From NCBI GenBank assembly GCA_000729835.1, contig JFHB01000071.1, forward strand, positions 62,001 through 126,000: a DNA stretch of 64,000 nt, read 5' to 3'. The notes below the pieces were generated by a model, which saw only the letters and a list, made by a program, of their open reading frames with translations, was not told where the DNA came from and searched no databases. Shown here in pieces: positions 1-11,027 of the stretch. The translations under genes were made by a program, and so were the position numbers. Every line of letters starts with the position of its first letter. Position 1 is the first letter of the stretch. This stretch comes from Atkinsonella hypoxylon (taxonomy: Eukaryota; Ascomycota; Sordariomycetes; Hypocreales; Clavicipitaceae).

Positions 1-2
1 CT

Positions 3-221
3 AGCGTACGGCTGGACTTGAATTTGGAGAAGGGACGTATCCGCGAGGAGGCTGTCAGCCAGGAGCTCAAGATTAAGGAGACAGAGACCAAGATCGAGCA
101 GGAGGTTGCGGCGTTGCGGGAGAAGCTGGAGCAAGTTAAGTTCCAGACGCTGCAATGGCTGATGGGTGTGTGCACTGGTTTCGCGGCCTTGATGCTGGGT
201 GCTTGGCGATTGCTCATGTGA
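3..221 (+). CDS. FMP32-like mitochondrial coiled-coil protein (DUF1640), C-terminal end
   Basis: Only the last 72 codons are in the window; the gene starts to the left. The visible part is a charged coiled coil (runs such as REEAVSQELKIKE and IEQEVAALREKLEQVK) followed by one C-terminal membrane segment (WLMGVCTGFAALMLGAW) and the end RLLM. A long coiled coil with a single terminal transmembrane helix is the usual shape of the DUF1640 family (yeast Fmp32, animal MCUR1/CCDC90), which sits in the inner mitochondrial membrane and is linked to cytochrome oxidase assembly or calcium uniporter regulation. The family is assigned from recall of its very conserved tail. Which role applies here cannot be told from this fragment. 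Confidence 0.8.
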   Translation, partial: SVRLDLNLEKGRIREEAVSQELKIKETETKIEQEVAALREKLEQVKFQTLQWLMGVCTGFAALMLGAWRLLM

Positions 222-846
222 GGTTTTACTCGGGACGGCGAGGATCGAGAAAGTTGTGGTTGTCAGGGGCTACAGTTGTGATGAACATTCTTGGGAGGAG
301 AGGGTATACAGTGACTGCGCACATGCAGACTTTTTTTTTTTTTTTTTTCAATGTCTTTTTGGGGACAAAGTGCATTGACATTCTGGCCAGATAGATCAAA
401 TCTCATTCTTGCATTGCTCATGGGCCAGCCTTGCCAAGGTCGTGTTCGGTAACCATGCCGAATAAGTGACATCCAAGTGCATCCCCTAGGGCATCCCACT
501 TGTCCTCGCCGTAATGATCAGCGTTCCCCATCTAAGAGGGGGAGGGAGGGCGCGGGGCTCTGTTCAAGGCACAATGCGACAACAAGGGACAAGGTTTTGA
601 AAAAAAAAAAAAAAAACCCCGTCAGTTTAATCACTCGTTTTCACAACACTTGCAGGCTCCATTCGTTGGTTCCTTGTAAAAACCAGCAGGCCCGGTCTCT
701 AATTCCGAGCACTTCGAAAGCTGCACAACCCCAGCCAATTGTCCAAGTATGAAAATGAGCGAGAACGGATACGTGTGTCCTCCTCCAGATATAACTACAA
801 GCATTGCTGATTGGGGGAACTAAATTTCTTTTGTTGAAATAAAGCG
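222..846. other. Intergenic, homopolymer tracts only
   Basis: No coding frame with gene-like character is seen. The stretch holds an 18-base T run (331-348) and a 17-base A run (600-616). It separates the end of the coiled-coil gene from the remains of the dehydrogenase. Confidence 0.5.
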
Positions 847-1918
847 CCCACGAAGCCTGGTCCAATATCGCACGTATCGCCGAACGTGCTGCAGCCCAAG
901 GCCACGAATCGCGAGGAATTCATATCGGAGTGCAAGTCCGGGGCTTTCGACGGCGCATCAGTCGCCTACCGCACATTCGACTCCGTGGACGTGACAGCTA
1001 GGAAGAGTAGAAGTAAGGCCTGACAGCGGGTTTTCTTTTCTTTTCTTTTCTTTTCTTTTTCTTTTTATTTTCTTTTATTTTTCTTTTTGCCCCTAAGTAA
1101 TTGTTTTCCCGCTCAGGCGCCGGCTACGACCAAGTCGACATACCCTCATGCACATCTCACTCCGTCCACGTCTCGAACACGCCCACCGCCGTGGATGATG
1201 CCACCGCCGACGTAACAATCTGGCTTCTCATCGGAGCCCTGCGCGGCTTTTCCGATCGGCATGTCTGCCCTTCGGGCCGGCGAGTGGCGCGGCAAGCCGC
1301 CCCCCAAGCTGGGTCACGATCCACTGGGGAAAAACCCTCGGCATCCTAGGCATGGGCGGGATTGGAAGGAACGTGGCTGCCAAGGCGAGGGTGTTAAGGA
1401 TGAAGATCAAGTATCATAATCGGAGCAGGCTGGATGCCGAGCTGGAGGATGGAGCCGAGTACGTGAATTTCGAGACATTGCTTCGGGAAAGCGATGTGTT
1501 GAGCTTTGAAGTTGCCACTGAATGTAAGTACACCCTTGTATATTCCTGTGCTTATTTTCTTATTACTGCGGAGCAGCCCAAGACGCGTCACACGATCTCG
1601 ACGGAGCAGTTCAAGATTATGAAACCGGGTATTGTCATCGTCAACACCGCCCGTGCGGCCGTCATGGATGAGGCAGCTCTTGTGGAAGCTCTTGACTCGG
1701 GTAAGGTTGCGAGCGTCGGTCTCGATGTATATGAGAAAGAGCTCGATGTCCATCCGGGTCTGTTGTCAAATCCCAGCGTACTCTTGGTTCCGCACATGGG
1801 GACGTGGACGGTTGAGACTCAGACTAAGATGGAGGAGTGGACTATCAGTAACGTCCGGATGGCTCTGGAGAGCAGTAGGCTGAAGAGCATTGTGCCTGAA
1901 CAGAAAGACTTGATTTAG
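847..1918 (+). pseudogene. Decayed D-2-hydroxyacid dehydrogenase (glyoxylate/hydroxypyruvate reductase type)
   Basis: Pieces of a complete family member can be read in order, but in different frames. First comes an N-terminal part with KATNREEFISECKSGAFDG, then GAGYDQVDIPSC and SNTPTAVDDATADV, then ALRAGEWRGKPPPKLGHDP, then the NAD-binding loop GILGMGGIGRN, and a long C-terminal frame with VNTARAAVMDEAAL and LVPHMGTWTVET, which carries the usual catalytic Arg and His. Frame changes are needed near 882, 1247, 1328 and 1519. About 25 residues expected before GAGYD are missing around 1005-1117, where a TTTTC-repeat tract lies. A normal-looking intron (1524-1576, gtaagt...cag) only joins in frame if one base just before it is dropped. 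The original start is not found. The enzyme would have reduced glyoxylate or hydroxypyruvate with NAD(P)H. Sequencing error is possible for the two homopolymer shifts but unlikely for all lesions. Confidence 0.75.
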
Positions 1919-2619
1919 TGTATGATGGTTTGCTCACTGGAACGATTCGAGTACTAAGCGCGTGACCATTTACGACAATTTTACACCCTTGACTCAGTTA
2001 GACGTTATAGTACATGTAGATATGCTTTCAAGGACAAAAATTGCGGGCCAGTCCAAGACATATATATGTTCTCGACGTCAAGGACTTGAGCACAACACCA
2101 TTGTTCAAAGAAGCCCGGGCATCTATCTGGGTTCGCTTTTGGAACCCGGCCGATGTATTAAAATTTGGAACAACTATGCTGAGATTTAGCCTCGGTTGAC
2201 AGGCCCCTATCCCCTAACACGCCTCGAATCTGAAATTTAGCCCGATTGATCATGAGCCTCTCCCCCCCATTTTTTTTGAACCTCGCCAGGGGGGGATATA
2301 ATGTCTAGCAAAAGAGCCAACGCCATTTTGTTGAAAAAGCATATCTGTTTTTGCCTCCTCCTCTTCGTCCCGCGAGATTTGTAAAAATCCAGCCTTAGTT
2401 CTAGAAGCGCAAGGCTACCATGTAGAAAAATCATTCTTTCATCAAACATCAAACATCAAACAAACAAATCAGTGAACCGAAACTCTCCCAATACATATGC
2501 CATGCAAGTTTATGCTGTTGAATCCACAATTTTGCCCCATTGCCGTAGAAGAAAAAAACGGCGCAAGTCGTTGCACATAAGAGCCCAGTTGAATGACTCG
2601 AGGGTATGAATACATTAAA
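1919..2619. other. Intergenic between convergent ends
   Basis: No gene is recognised. This is the shared 3' side of the dehydrogenase relic (+) and adenosylhomocysteinase (-). It contains low-complexity C and T runs at 2262-2300 and a CATCAAACATCAAACATCAA repeat near 2440-2462. Confidence 0.5.
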
Positions 2620-4029
2620 TTAGTAGCGGTAAATGTCGCTCTTGAAAGGACCCTCAGCAGGGAGACCAAGGTACTCAGCCTGGACCTTGGTGAGGGTGCT
2701 GAGCTCAGCCTGAACATGGTCAAGGTGGAGACGGGCAACCTCTTCATCGAGAATCTTGGGCAAAACATAAACCCCAACGTCGAGCTTGCTGGTTCTAGAG
2801 AACTCGACGTATTTCTTGCCGAAAGCATCGTCGCGGGCCTTATACAACATGATCTGGGCCAAGACCTGGTTGGTGAAGGAGCAGGACATGACGAAAGAGG
2901 AGTGGCCAGTAGCACAGCCAAGGTTGACCAGACGGCCCTCGGCCAGCAGAATAATGTGGCGCCCATTCTTCATCAAGAAGCGGTCAACCTGGGGCTTGAT
3001 ATTCTGGACGGACTGAGCGTTGGCCTTGAGCCAAGCGACGTCGATTTCGATATCAAAGTGACCAATATCTGATGTTTTGTCAGTCAAATTGTCAATTCTC
3101 TCATGTTCAATGTCAAAGGTGAACTTACTGCAAACAATGGCGTCGTTGGGCATGGCCTCGAAGTGCACGCCAGTAAGGATATCGCGGCACCCAGTGGTGG
3201 TGACGAAGATCTGACCAATTTTGGCGGCCTTCTCCATGGTGGTGACTTGGTAGCCGGCCATAGCAGCCTGGAGAGCATTGATGGGATCAATCTCAGTGAC
3301 CAAGACACGGGCACCCATGCCAGCAAGGGCTTGAGCACAACCCTTGCCAACGTCACCGAAACCAGCAACAACAGCGACCTTGCCAGCAATCATAACATCG
3401 GTAGCACGCTTGATACCGTCAATGAGGGACTCACGGCAGCCATACAAATTGTCAAACTTGGACTTGGTAACACTGTCGTTAACATTGATGGCGGGGACGA
3501 GGAGCTTGCCATCCTTGAGCATGCGATACAGGTGATGGACACCGGTGGTAGTCTCCTCGGAAACACCATAGCAGTTCTTGAGCATCTCGGGATACTTGGT
3601 GTGGACGAGGCTGGTCAAGTCACCACCGTCGTCGAGGATCAGGTTAAGCATGTTGCCGTCCTTGAAGGCAAGGAGCTGCTGCTCAAGGCACCAGTTGTAC
3701 TCCTCCTCAGTCTCACCCTTCCAGGCAAAGACAGGAACACCGGAAGCGGCAATGGCAGCGGCAGCGTGGTCCTGGGTGCTGAAGATGTTGCAGCTGGTCC
3801 AGGTGACTTCGGCACCAAGAGCAGTCAAGGTCTCAATGAGAACAGCGGTCTGGATAGTCATATGCAGGCAGCCGGCAATGCGCGCACCCTTGAGCGGCTG
3901 GTCGGCGGCATACTTCTGACGAGTAGCCATGAGACCGGGCATCTCGTTCTCAGCAAGCTCGATTTCCTTGCGGCCGAAGGCAGCGAGAGAAAGGTCGGCA
4001 ACCTTGAACTTCTGGGCGGGGACAGCCAT
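2620..4029 (-). CDS. SAH1: Adenosylhomocysteinase (S-adenosyl-L-homocysteine hydrolase)
   Basis: This enzyme reversibly hydrolyses S-adenosylhomocysteine to adenosine and homocysteine with bound NAD+, clearing the product inhibitor of all SAM-dependent methyltransferases; it is cytosolic and tetrameric. Exons are 3129-4029 and 2620-3068, giving 449 aa, the usual fungal length. The start is MAVPAQKFKVADLS; upstream in-frame codons run into a CT-rich leader. Diagnostic pieces are the substrate region HMTIQTAVLIETL, the NAD-binding motif GFGDVGKG, DNLYGCRESL, IGHFDIEIDVAWLK, and the C-terminus KSDIYRY, whose Lys and Tyr reach into the neighbouring subunit. The 60-nt intron (3069-3128, gtaagt...cag with a TGACTGAC branch) is a multiple of three and has no stop, so the unspliced frame reads through it; splicing restores the conserved IVCNIGHFD. 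No lesion is seen. Confidence 0.97.
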   Translation of the reverse strand: MAVPAQKFKVADLSLAAFGRKEIELAENEMPGLMATRQKYAADQPLKGARIAGCLHMTIQTAVLIETLTALGAEVTWTSCNIFSTQDHAAAAIAASGVPVFAWKGETEEEYNWCLEQQLLAFKDGNMLNLILDDGGDLTSLVHTKYPEMLKNCYGVSEETTTGVHHLYRMLKDGKLLVPAINVNDSVTKSKFDNLYGCRESLIDGIKRATDVMIAGKVAVVAGFGDVGKGCAQALAGMGARVLVTEIDPINALQAAMAGYQVTTMEKAAKIGQIFVTTTGCRDILTGVHFEAMPNDAIVCSKFTFDIEHERIDNLTDKTSDIGHFDIEIDVAWLKANAQSVQNIKPQVDRFLMKNGRHIILLAEGRLVNLGCATGHSSFVMSCSFTNQVLAQIMLYKARDDAFGKKYVEFSRTSKLDVGVYVLPKILDEEVARLHLDHVQAELSTLTKVQAEYLGLPAEGPFKSDIYRY

Positions 4030-5078
4030 TGCGAAGGGGAATGTGGTGTTTATGGTGATAGGGGGGATTAAATGAGAGGCGAAAGAGAAGAAAGAGAAGA
4101 AAGAGGAGAAAAAGAGACGTGGGGAAGGGAGATAAAATTTCGAGAGGAGGAAGAGTATTGAGGTTTTGGACACTCCCAAGCAGCAGCACGGCGGCAGAAA
4201 CCGATCCCCAAGGTAATAAAAAAAAATCAGAGCGCCCAGGAGGGGGGGAGGGGGAGGAGGGGGTGGGGCAGGGTTCTGTAGTGGGGTCGCTTACTTGCTG
4301 TTTCTGCGCTGGCAAGTGGAGTGCTCGCAACTGGTTTGCTGGGGCCGGGCGGTGTATCTGTTGAGGAGGGGAAATTGCAAGCGGGGCAAGTTGGTGTGGT
4401 GTGCCGTTGTCTGTCATCATGACACAAATTGTCAGCACAAAATCTGGCAACCAGAGCTCCTTGCAACTTGGAGAATCTAGCAAAGTAACACCCAAGAGAC
4501 CATCTGCGACGAGCGCCTTTCATCGTTAATATTGTGACTTGTTTCTGCTCTCCTGTAAAAAGCCCTCCATGCCTTTCAAAGGTCCCTTCTTTGCCCGCTT
4601 CAAATATCTGCTTTGGAATATTATACAAAACGGCACGGCACCCCTCGGACTTGCGCGGCTGTCATCGAGGTTCGACAGGGCTACACAGCGATGTCAGCCA
4701 CATAAGAATGAAATGCACTCAGCCTGCTAAACAGTTTACAGCTGCCCCTACAGCTGCCCCAAATGTGCCCATACATGCACCCACCACTCAGTCGCCTGTC
4801 CCGGAGTGGTAAGAACATCGATTTTTTCATGTGTTAATTACAGCCGCAAACAGTATTTAGAATAATAATACGTAGCAGCATATGCGCAAGAATCATAGTG
4901 AAGTCATCGTATCGAATAAATGGTTCTCTTGTCGTAAGGTCTAGGCAAAGAAAACACCTCATACAGTCCCACTTTATCCGGAACGCCGCTAATGCTACCT
5001 GCCAACCGGTGCCATTTGCTTCCCAGAATCGGCCGATCCCGCTCATGAAAGCCCGAGCTTGCTTCTTCCAGACGCCTT
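4030..5078. other. SAH1 upstream region and spacer
   Basis: Immediately upstream of SAH1 (4030-4140 on the minus strand) is a strongly pyrimidine-rich CT leader, common at highly expressed fungal genes. The rest to 5078 holds G-rich and A-rich runs (4206-4265) but no frame I can support. Confidence 0.5.
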
Positions 5079-6325
5079 TTACTGAGGCAGCAAGTTCTCT
5101 CGGACAGCAAACATCTTGGCACTGACGTTTGATGTGAACCCATCGACTTGCTTGCTGTATTGTTCTACCTGCTTCGCATTTAACATGCCCTCGAGACGAC
5201 TAGGTTCCTGTGGCATCTTGAATAGCCTCTGCCACTCATCCTCTGGTAGCGGAGGTTGCTTAGCCACGGCACGTTGAGCGTTCTCAGCCTTTCGCTTTGC
5301 TTGCCATTGGGAAATTTTCGCCTGTTCACGAGTCATTTGACGCTGATAGAATTGAAAGTTGTTGAGATCGGTGTAGTGGGACTCGATGCTCTCCAAAAGC
5401 AAGTCGCAAGTCTTCTCAAGGAAAGGATCAATTGCTAGATCGAGGTTGTCGATGGAAGGATATAGAGGAGCTTTGATGGCGTCTCGCTTGATATCGGAGA
5501 TGGAGTTGGGGGGTTCGATTTCATCGGTTGGTGGAGGAGCGGGCATCTGATGAAGGAATGTTGTAAGGAGATGCGAGTTGTGAACGTTAATAGGAATTTC
5601 TATCAGGATATCGCGGAAGGTGAGCTTCGACTTTTGCAGGCTATGGAAAAATATTAGTGTCTCTTGTCGCTCAACGATGGCCCTGTGGTATCAGGATGCT
5701 AGTTACTTACATATCGGTGGTGAATTTCCCGTCCTTGTACAGGGTCATGAAAGCGTTGCTCAGGCGAAATGCTCGCAGAGCCAGGTTTCCCTGTGAGCTC
5801 TTACTGGTGTCATATACAAGAGCAACAGCCTTAACATTCTCCTTTTGGTAGTGATGTTGGTTCTCGATGAATCCCATATTGACAAAATTGCCCATAGTAG
5901 CGCTGGTGTACCATCCAACATTGTTGGCGTCGACATTTACCTCCTTCAAGTATCTAATCATTTCGTTCTGGTAAGCGATGTTGGCTTTTTGTCGGGGAGC
6001 AGCAGCTGCGATCAATGAAGTGTCGTTCTGGTGGCCCTCGGTAACGGCACTGTCAATGGTTGGGAACTGGAAGGTGTTGGTGACCTCGAGGACGCCATTC
6101 TGGTCCATACCAACGATAGATCCGGTGGCAATGGTAGGGAAAGTCGACGAGCAGTGCTTGGCAATCTTCATGATTACCTACGATCCTGCAGTGTCAGCGA
6201 CTCATTCGAGAAGTCGTGATGCCCAAAGCGGGTTGCAAGGTGGGGCGCGCTGGCAAATTTTACAAACATACCAGTGCCTCGACCTGAACGGCCTGAAAAG
6301 GCGTATCTTTTTGAGCGTCGTTCAT
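5079..6325 (-). CDS. Eukaryotic translation initiation factor 3 subunit H (eIF3h)
   Basis: This is a subunit of the eIF3 complex that loads mRNA on the 40S ribosome. Exons are 6272-6325, 5711-6177 and 5079-5640 (introns 94 and 70 nt), giving 360 aa, typical for fungal eIF3h. The protein starts MNDAQKDTPFQAVQVEAL, followed by VIMKIAKHC and an MPN domain (roughly residues 10-150) with IVGMDQNGVLEVTNTFQFP and VGWYTSATMGNFVN. The metal-binding JAMM signature is absent, as expected for this non-catalytic MPN subunit. The C-terminal half is charged and helical (YQRQMTREQAKISQWQAKRK) and ends AKMFAVRENLLPQ. All splice sites are GT-AG and phases match. The assignment rests on the characteristic order of these segments. 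Confidence 0.93.
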
Positions 6326-7555
6326 TTTGTCCGACTCGTCTACAGACAGGAGCTGGTGCGAGGATGTGGAAGGATGTCTACACAGAGCAACACTGCAGAC
6401 AGAATATCGAGATTTTTGCCCGCCCGATTTGTGGGCGTTGTGGGTTAAGAGCGGTCAGACCCGGCAGAAATTAGTACGGTGGTATGATGGACATTGTCTT
6501 GCCTACGACGCAGGTGACAATTTAATTGACGGTTCCACAAATTTATGCAGTTGTGTGTGGATGTGGTATCAAGTCCTGTCGCACGCCAAGTCGGATTATG
6601 ATGGCAGTGGCCAATTGCCATTGATTATAAGATGGCTGAAAATTGTCACAGACATACTAACTACCTACGGATATAAGACTAACTATAGTTGTTCTGTCTC
6701 TACAGTCCAAGCAATCAACGCAATGTCACGCCATCTAAGGCTACGATCCACGCAAACAGGTGGCCAACTAATTATTAGCTACCTTAATTAGTTTGGAATG
6801 GAAACAAGAGTCTACTGATTAAACACAATTCAATCACTGCATTTTATCTTTTTGCGCGGAGAAGTCGTTGTTTCATGCTTCGCAGCCACTTCATAACACC
6901 TAGGCTTTCTTGGAACTTATTCGCAATTACGTGGACCCATTAGATTTAACACCATGTAACAAAGCCGTGGTCAAAATCATTATTCACAATGTAGAAACAC
7001 GATTCCAGCTATACTTAGCTATATTTATCTATGCATTTATATGTCAAAGCAGTTGTATATTATGGCGCATCATAGTGGCCGAATATCCAATGCCTTATAC
7101 TGTCGGTTGCAGAATCCGTTAGGTAAATTGTCACCCACGTGCAAGCTACCCGGAACTGATGTCAGCTTTTTTTTAACTTTCACATCCTCTTCCCATGCCT
7201 CGGAGACCCGAACACAGGCATCATCCGTGTTGTGACACCAGACAACAGCCATCTATCTTGAGTCTTTAATAATTCAAACTTTATCGTGGAAGCCTGTGCC
7301 ATCGCTCTAGTTCTAAACAACAACTAAAAAAAAAAAACTAAAAAAACAGATAATACGCTCAACTTTTTATGCCGAAATAAATGCCAAGGAAGGGCGCGCA
7401 AAAATATCGAGAATCTCAAAGTGTTGACAACTCGTCACAAACGCCTGCCATCCCAAGCATCACGCATACCCCATCGTGGCATTTGACAGGCCAAGTCAGG
7501 TCTTGGAGCGCCTCCAGCTCGATTCAGGAGAATTTTCTATATCTCATTCCTTCAG
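6326..7555. other. AT-rich intergenic region
   Basis: Contains the eIF3h promoter side (6326-6500). The rest is AT-rich with short unconvincing frames and an A-rich stretch at 7326-7349. No RNA gene is recognised. Confidence 0.45.
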
Positions 7556-8269
7556 CTACACCCAATCAGTGATTTCCCAGCTCTCGATATTGTCGCGGAC
7601 AATCAGTCGATGCTGGTCAATCTTCCAGTAAGCATATAAAGATCGAGTGGCACCAGCAGCCTTGCGATGGGCTGGACCCCTTCCACCCTCTAGGGCATCT
7701 CGACGGGATCTCCAAACACAAGTAGCCAAGTTTCGAAGCTCTCCATCAGGAGACCCAAACCAGTATCTTTGAGCATGTCAGCAATCGTGGGAGAAAATGC
7801 AATGAAATCGGGATTGGTTGCACACTTACTTGAGGAAACCTCCGCTGGCGACGGCTTCTGCATGTGCTGCCTTGTCCAGCTCGCCGAGGTGGCTATAATC
7901 TGTGCTAGGTTTGATCTGGGACCTAAAGGCAACGATATAGAACGTGGTCTCCTTGAATTTCTGTCCTGATGCTTCCACGAGTCGCTTCAACTCGCCGAGG
8001 ACTTCTGGCCAGTTGAACGACTCCTCATATGAAGCGGTAGCGTAGTCTGTCCGGATCGCCTGCAGCCTTGACAGTGCCCTGGCGAGAAGGGCATTTTCGG
8101 TATCTAGTGTCCGCAGATCCAGGAGGTGTTCTTTGTCGACATACGGGGATTGGACGATGAAGCGTTCACCATCCAAGGTATCATTCTGAAGATTCGAAAT
8201 AGCTTCCTTTTCTCTCACGAAGCTGGGAATCTCGGCCACTAGAGCAGCCTGAACGGCTTGGGCAGCCAT
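7556..8269 (-). CDS. Conserved fungal protein, UPF0643-like
   Basis: Two exons, 7830-8269 and 7556-7766, with a 63-nt GT-AG intron (7767-7829), encode 216 aa. The start at 8269 has a strong context (CAAACATGG) and begins MAAQAVQAALVAEIPSFV. The C-terminal half has FYIVAFRSQIKP, then YWFGSPDGELRNLATCVWRS, HRKAAGATRSLYAYWKIDQ and WEITDWV. Those blocks resemble the conserved fungal family annotated as UPF0643, whose biochemical role I do not know. There is no signal peptide or membrane segment. The intron-spanning codon gives KYWF, consistent with the family pattern. The family name is from memory and less certain than the gene structure. Confidence 0.7.
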
Positions 8270-9567
8270 GTTTGACGGGGACAGGGCTCTATGTCTGATG
8301 AATCGTTTTCTATAACAGGAACAATATTGCAGGAAGGAAGACAAAGCTCAAGGCGATTTGTTAGACAAGAGAACAACAACCTGTGGTGGAAGCCGTTGCG
8401 CTAACACAATGTCTACGGGGACGTGGTACTAGAAGGAGAGGAGGTGCTTTACTAACGAGCGGCAATGAGGCTTTACTAATTTAAAGGAAAACAACATGGC
8501 GCAATTTGTGGAAGTTGTTTGCCTGGCCTCACCGCTATGGAAGGGCAACCAATACTCTAACATTGTGACGCGCCGAACCAGGAGCCAGGAGCCAAAACAC
8601 AAAGCCTACTACCGAACTTGGGGCGTTACGACAAGGCACAGCAAGGGAGCCAAGGGGATGAATCCTGCGCCGGCTGACCAGTCAGGAGCCCGCAAAGTCC
8701 CTCCGGCAGCGATGAGGTATTCGGGACTAAGTATTTCGCAATTGCTGGGTCAGCAACGTCAAAAAAGGATCCGTGCCGGGTGGCATAGCATGGTAGATTG
8801 GAAACACGAGCGTGGCTGTCGGTACGTGGAGCCGACTGGAGGACACGAAGGAATATACCCCGTTCCAGTCGCCGGCTTTCGGAGACAAAATAAGGTTTGA
8901 CATGGATGTCATGTGCGTGCCCTGGATCTTCTCGTTGCTTATGGACTTATCACCTACAATGTGTCCGTCCTCGTTGATTACGTACGTAGACTTTGTTCAG
9001 ACGCAGTTGCCAGACATGGAATTGCATTGGAAAGAACTACCGGTCGCAGTGATTTCGCACCTTCCTGGCTGCGTCCCTTGCTAATATCGGTGTTGCCTTT
9101 TAGTTCAACTTCACACACAGCTAGTCATCAGTCAGACCCCAAATGACTGACTGTGGGTCCATCGGCGGCACGAACAATTGACCCTGAATGACACCATCTC
9201 ACCGTCCCACCGTCCCACCGTCCCACCACTACTATCCCATCTATCCCATCCGCCTAGGGTATTTTCACGCAAGCCACACCATAGACCAGCAATCGGAATC
9301 GGAGTAGAATAGATCGCTTAAAGTGTTAGCCATTTGCATGGCTAGCAAAGTACTCAGTACGACAAGTAGGTGTTTCCGTACAGAATTCAAAGTGAACTCA
9401 ATCGCTAACTGCATCAAAGTGAAGAGCAAACCTACGCCTCATGGTTATTTACTGCTGCTGAGAACTCAGATTGAATCGTCTCGTCTTCCCCACCCCTGGC
9501 CCCCCTTTCAGCTTCAAGCAAGGGTACCGCCGCCAGCCGACCAAATATAAGAATAACATAAAATCAC
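8270..9567. other. Gene-poor spacer
   Basis: Short plus-strand frames at 8496-8900 and 8812-9084 lack recognisable domains, starts or partner exons and are not called. A small direct repeat (three copies of CCACCGTC-type octamers) lies at about 9199-9226. Confidence 0.45.
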
Positions 9568-10663
9568 TCAGGATGCTCGAACCGCCGCCACAAGAGCATC
9601 CACAGCAACTGCCATGAGACGCGCCATTGACCCCCCTACCACAGGACCGGCCCATGCAACGCCCATCTTGTTATCTTTGTCGCGGTCCTGGCTCCAGGCC
9701 GAATCTGCATTTCTCAAAATGAAAGAGCGGATCTCGCCGTCGCTAATCACTTAGATTCCGAATGAAGGCTCCCTTGAACCCCTTGACATTAAAGCCACAT
9801 GTGCTGCTTTGTGTCTCGCACTTGTCAGTTTCAACAAGAATGCCATTCGCGTTGGAAAGAGCGCCAATGGCCGCTTTGGCCATCGTCCTGGCTTGATTCA
9901 GAACACCGCCTCCGAGTAAAGAGCCTTGGATACTTCCACCAGAGCATCCAGAATGACACCTTGGTTTTACAGACCAAGTCGGCAGACCATTATTTTACAC
10001 TGGTCGTTGAATCCATCATTAATGAGGTTCTGCGCATCAATCAAAACGCTCTGGCGAAACCAGTTCCACGAATCTGTTGCAATCTGAGCATAGGTTCTAT
10101 TGGACGGGATACGGTTGGCCAACGATGCGACAACAGCAATGAACAATTCGTTGGCAATGGCATTTACGGATTTGCGATCCTTCTTCCCGAATATGCCGCC
10201 ATTGCATGGTCCTCTCTGGCCGGTGAGCATGCTTTCGGAGATATCAGCAGCCTGCTCGAGATAAGCCTCATCGCCAAAGCCAAAGGCATTATATGCGTGA
10301 ATCAGACCCAGAGCCCACCAGCCCTCGTCGTCGTAAGAATTGTTGAGGAAGCCCGGTAACTTCCTTGGGGCATTCTGAAAAGTGGTTTGTACGATTTGAT
10401 TGAGGGATCTCGAGCGAATTGGCCCTGCCTGGTTGAAGAAGAGCAAAATCGGCCAAAGTCGTCAAGGCAGTTGCACTTTGCCACTATGCATTATCCCACA
10501 GCCCTGATCCTTGGTCGTACCAGTTGTCGTTGAGAGACTTGATGCCAGTTGTGGCTCGTTGAACGTACCCTTGCCTGGACGCAGAGTATGCGCCCTCGGC
10601 ATGCAGCGAGGCTGCCAGGGCCAGGCATGAAGCAACAATGGAAACTGGATTTTTGGACAACAT
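9568..10663 (-). pseudogene. Broken secreted GH76 alpha-1,6-mannanase
   Basis: The reading starts with a secretion signal (MLSKNPVSIVASCLALAASL) and GYVQRATTGIKSLNDNWYDQ, then meets a TAG at 10484-10486 where the family has the first Trp of a WWQSA motif. Later pieces are in other frames: FLNNSYDDEGWWALGLIHAY with the catalytic Asp pair, GGIFGKKDRKSVNAIANELF, NRTYAQIATDSWNWF, GVILDALVEVSKA, ARTMAKAAIGALSNANGIL and SFILRNADSAWSQDRDKDN up to the end VRAS. Frame changes are needed near 10445, 10000, 9970, 9900 and 9745. The intact protein would have cut alpha-1,6-mannan in cell walls outside the cell. It differs from the DFG5-type GH76 gene at 45871. Its start codon directly adjoins a foldback repeat. 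Confidence 0.8.
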
Positions 10664-10664
10664 A

Positions 10665-11027
10665 TTTTCGGGTGTACAGTAAATCTCAGGTCCAGCGTAT
10701 GTGTGCATTGGTCCAGAGTGGAGCCAGAGCGGGTGTAGATTTAGGCAGAATAGCATATGCCAATCACACAGTATTAATTTCTAAGCAAGAGATCTAGAGT
10801 CTATAGAGCGCGCATTGTGCACTATACCACTAGATATTAGTGCATATACCACCAAATACGTCCGTATACTCCGTAAAAATGTCGATTTGCACTAATACAC
10901 TGTGCATTCTGCATATGCTAAACGCTTCACCGCCTGCTATTCTGGCTAAAAATACACCCTTTTTGGCTCCGCTCTGGACCAATACACACATGGTCTGGAC
11001 CTGAGATTTACTGGAACCCGAAATGGA
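10665..11027. repeat. Foldback element (long imperfect inverted repeat)
   Basis: The left arm (about 10665-10785) and the reverse complement of the right arm (about 10900-11027) match over more than 80 bases with scattered differences. Both read AGTAAATCTCAGGTCCAG, then TGTGTG or TGTGTA, TTGGTCCAGAG and CAGAATAGC. The right arm has about 18 extra bases before the next shared block (CATATGC). The central 100 bases are unrelated. No protein is encoded. This is the shape of a non-autonomous MITE or foldback element. A target-site duplication could not be fixed. Confidence 0.75.

Noticed and set aside
3103..4071. 322-codon plus-strand frame opposite SAH1
   Set aside because: It is the antisense shadow of a highly conserved coding exon; codon bias of the true gene keeps the opposite frame open.
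8496..8900. 134-codon plus frame
   Set aside because: No domain, signal peptide or splice partners; composition looks random.
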